Below are positions 6,121 through 6,759 of a stretch of 6,759 nt of DNA, one piece after another; the stretch's first letter is position 1; each line of letters begins with the position of its first letter. The stretch spans positions 1 to 6,759 of the forward strand of contig DAOUWN010000119.1 in assembly GCA_030667105.1 (NCBI GenBank), given 5' to 3'. Origin of the DNA: Deltaproteobacteria bacterium. GTDB taxonomy: Bacteria > Desulfobacterota > Desulfobacteria > C00003060. The notes below the pieces were generated by a model that worked only from the letters and a program-made list of their open reading frames with translations, did not search any database and was not told the origin of the DNA. The position numbers and the translations under genes are program-made.

Positions 6121-6759
6121 ATGCCAGGCTTTGAAGTATTTGGTGAAGAGGAAAAGCAGGAGATCCTTGATGTGCTCGAAACAGGAGTCCTCTTTAGGTA
6201 TGAGTTTGCCGAACAGCGAAAGGGCGTTTACAAGGTCGCTGAATTTGAAAAGCGTTTTGCAGAATATTGCGGGGCCGCTTATGCACAAGCCGTGTCATCA
6301 GGCACGGCCGCGCTTCGCGTGGCCATGGCAGCCCTGGGCATCAGTCCTGGTGATGAAGTCATCACCCAGGGATTTACCTTTGTGGCCACGTGGGAGGCTA
6401 TCCTGGAGAGCGGGGCGATTCCGGTCTTTACAGAGGTAGATGAAACCCTCACCATGGACCCTGAAGACCTTGAGCAGAAGATAACGCCTCGTACCAGAGC
6501 GATAATACCGGTTCATATGCTGGGGGCACCTGCCCGCATAGACGAGATAGTGGCCATTGCCGACAGGCACGGCATCCCCGTCATAGAGGATACGGCCCAG
6601 GCTTGCGGTGGGACTTTCAATGGTCGCCGCCTGGGGACATTCGGCGCCATGGGCATCTTCTCATTTGATCCGGTCAAGACCATCACAACGGGTGAAGGCG
6701 GCATGGTTGTGACTAATGATGAGGCCCTTTATCTGAACTGTTCGGAATATCATGACCAC
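6121..6759 (+). CDS. DegT/DnrJ/EryC1/StrS aminotransferase, KdnA-like, N-terminal part
   Basis: PLP-dependent sugar aminotransferase cut by the window end after 213 codons (full family length is about 370-400). Visible motifs are SSGTAAL (59-65, phosphate binding), PGDEVITQGFTFVAT, VHMLGAPA, Asp157 in EDTAQACGG (pairs with the pyridine nitrogen) and the cofactor lysine Lys186 in FSFDPVKTITTGEGG. The start MPGFEVFG, the FRYEF segment, VHM.G and SFD.VKTIT.GEGG closely recall Shewanella KdnA, which aminates 8-oxo-Kdo with glutamate to give 8-amino-Kdo for lipopolysaccharide. That resemblance is from memory, not a search. AGGAG at 6109-6113, 7 bases before the ATG, and the 14-bp gap to the dehydrogenase indicate co-translation. 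It could instead aminate another nucleotide-linked or free sugar. The DegT fold is certain; the substrate is not. Confidence 0.9.
   Translation, partial: MPGFEVFGEEEKQEILDVLETGVLFRYEFAEQRKGVYKVAEFEKRFAEYCGAAYAQAVSSGTAALRVAMAALGISPGDEVITQGFTFVATWEAILESGAIPVFTEVDETLTMDPEDLEQKITPRTRAIIPVHMLGAPARIDEIVAIADRHGIPVIEDTAQACGGTFNGRRLGTFGAMGIFSFDPVKTITTGEGGMVVTNDEALYLNCSEYHDH

Noticed and set aside
1..6759. RNA genes, CRISPR arrays, insertion sequences, phage or defence genes
   Set aside because: No cloverleaf, rRNA, regular spacer array, transposase or defence-domain signature was found; the strand is filled by ordinary metabolic genes.

Overview
The window is a compact run of metabolic genes, all on the + strand, with no RNA genes, CRISPR array, transposase or phage genes. 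Codon use looks even across genes and base composition looks roughly balanced by eye. The best guess for the source is a Gram-negative anaerobe of the Desulfobacterota (former Deltaproteobacteria). This is inference only: it rests on an alpha-type glutamine synthetase, a Bacillus-type iron-sulphur PurF, an aminotransferase resembling the KdnA enzymes of Gram-negative lipopolysaccharide, and short tandem repeats between genes.

Layout. Positions 1-240 hold the last 79 codons of a type I glutamine synthetase (glnA). A 192-bp gap follows, containing a nested palindromic element (258-316) built on a 10-bp periodic motif and a candidate promoter (320-348). Next come asparagine synthetase asnB (433-2031), serine hydroxymethyltransferase glyA (2158-3420), amidophosphoribosyltransferase purF (3468-4898), an iron-containing alcohol dehydrogenase (4949-6106) and the first 213 codons of a DegT/DnrJ/EryC1/StrS aminotransferase (6121 to the window end). 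A 7-bp tandem repeat sits across the purF start, and a small perfect hairpin lies between purF and the dehydrogenase.

How the genes relate. The first four form a nitrogen and one-carbon theme. GlnA makes glutamine. AsnB and PurF both spend it through class II (N-terminal cysteine) glutaminase domains. GlyA supplies glycine and methylene-tetrahydrofolate, both used in the purine pathway that PurF opens. The last two genes are separated by 14 bp and look co-translated. A metal-dependent alcohol dehydrogenase followed by a KdnA-like PLP aminotransferase matches the oxidise-then-aminate logic of 8-amino-Kdo (Kdo8N) synthesis known from Shewanella. However, this dehydrogenase looks like the ordinary FucO/DhaT type rather than KdnB, which makes the pair the most interesting functional question here.

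No new kind of system is evident. The items worth following are the dehydrogenase/aminotransferase pair, the palindromic repeat after glnA, and the heptamer repeat that encodes the purF propeptide region.
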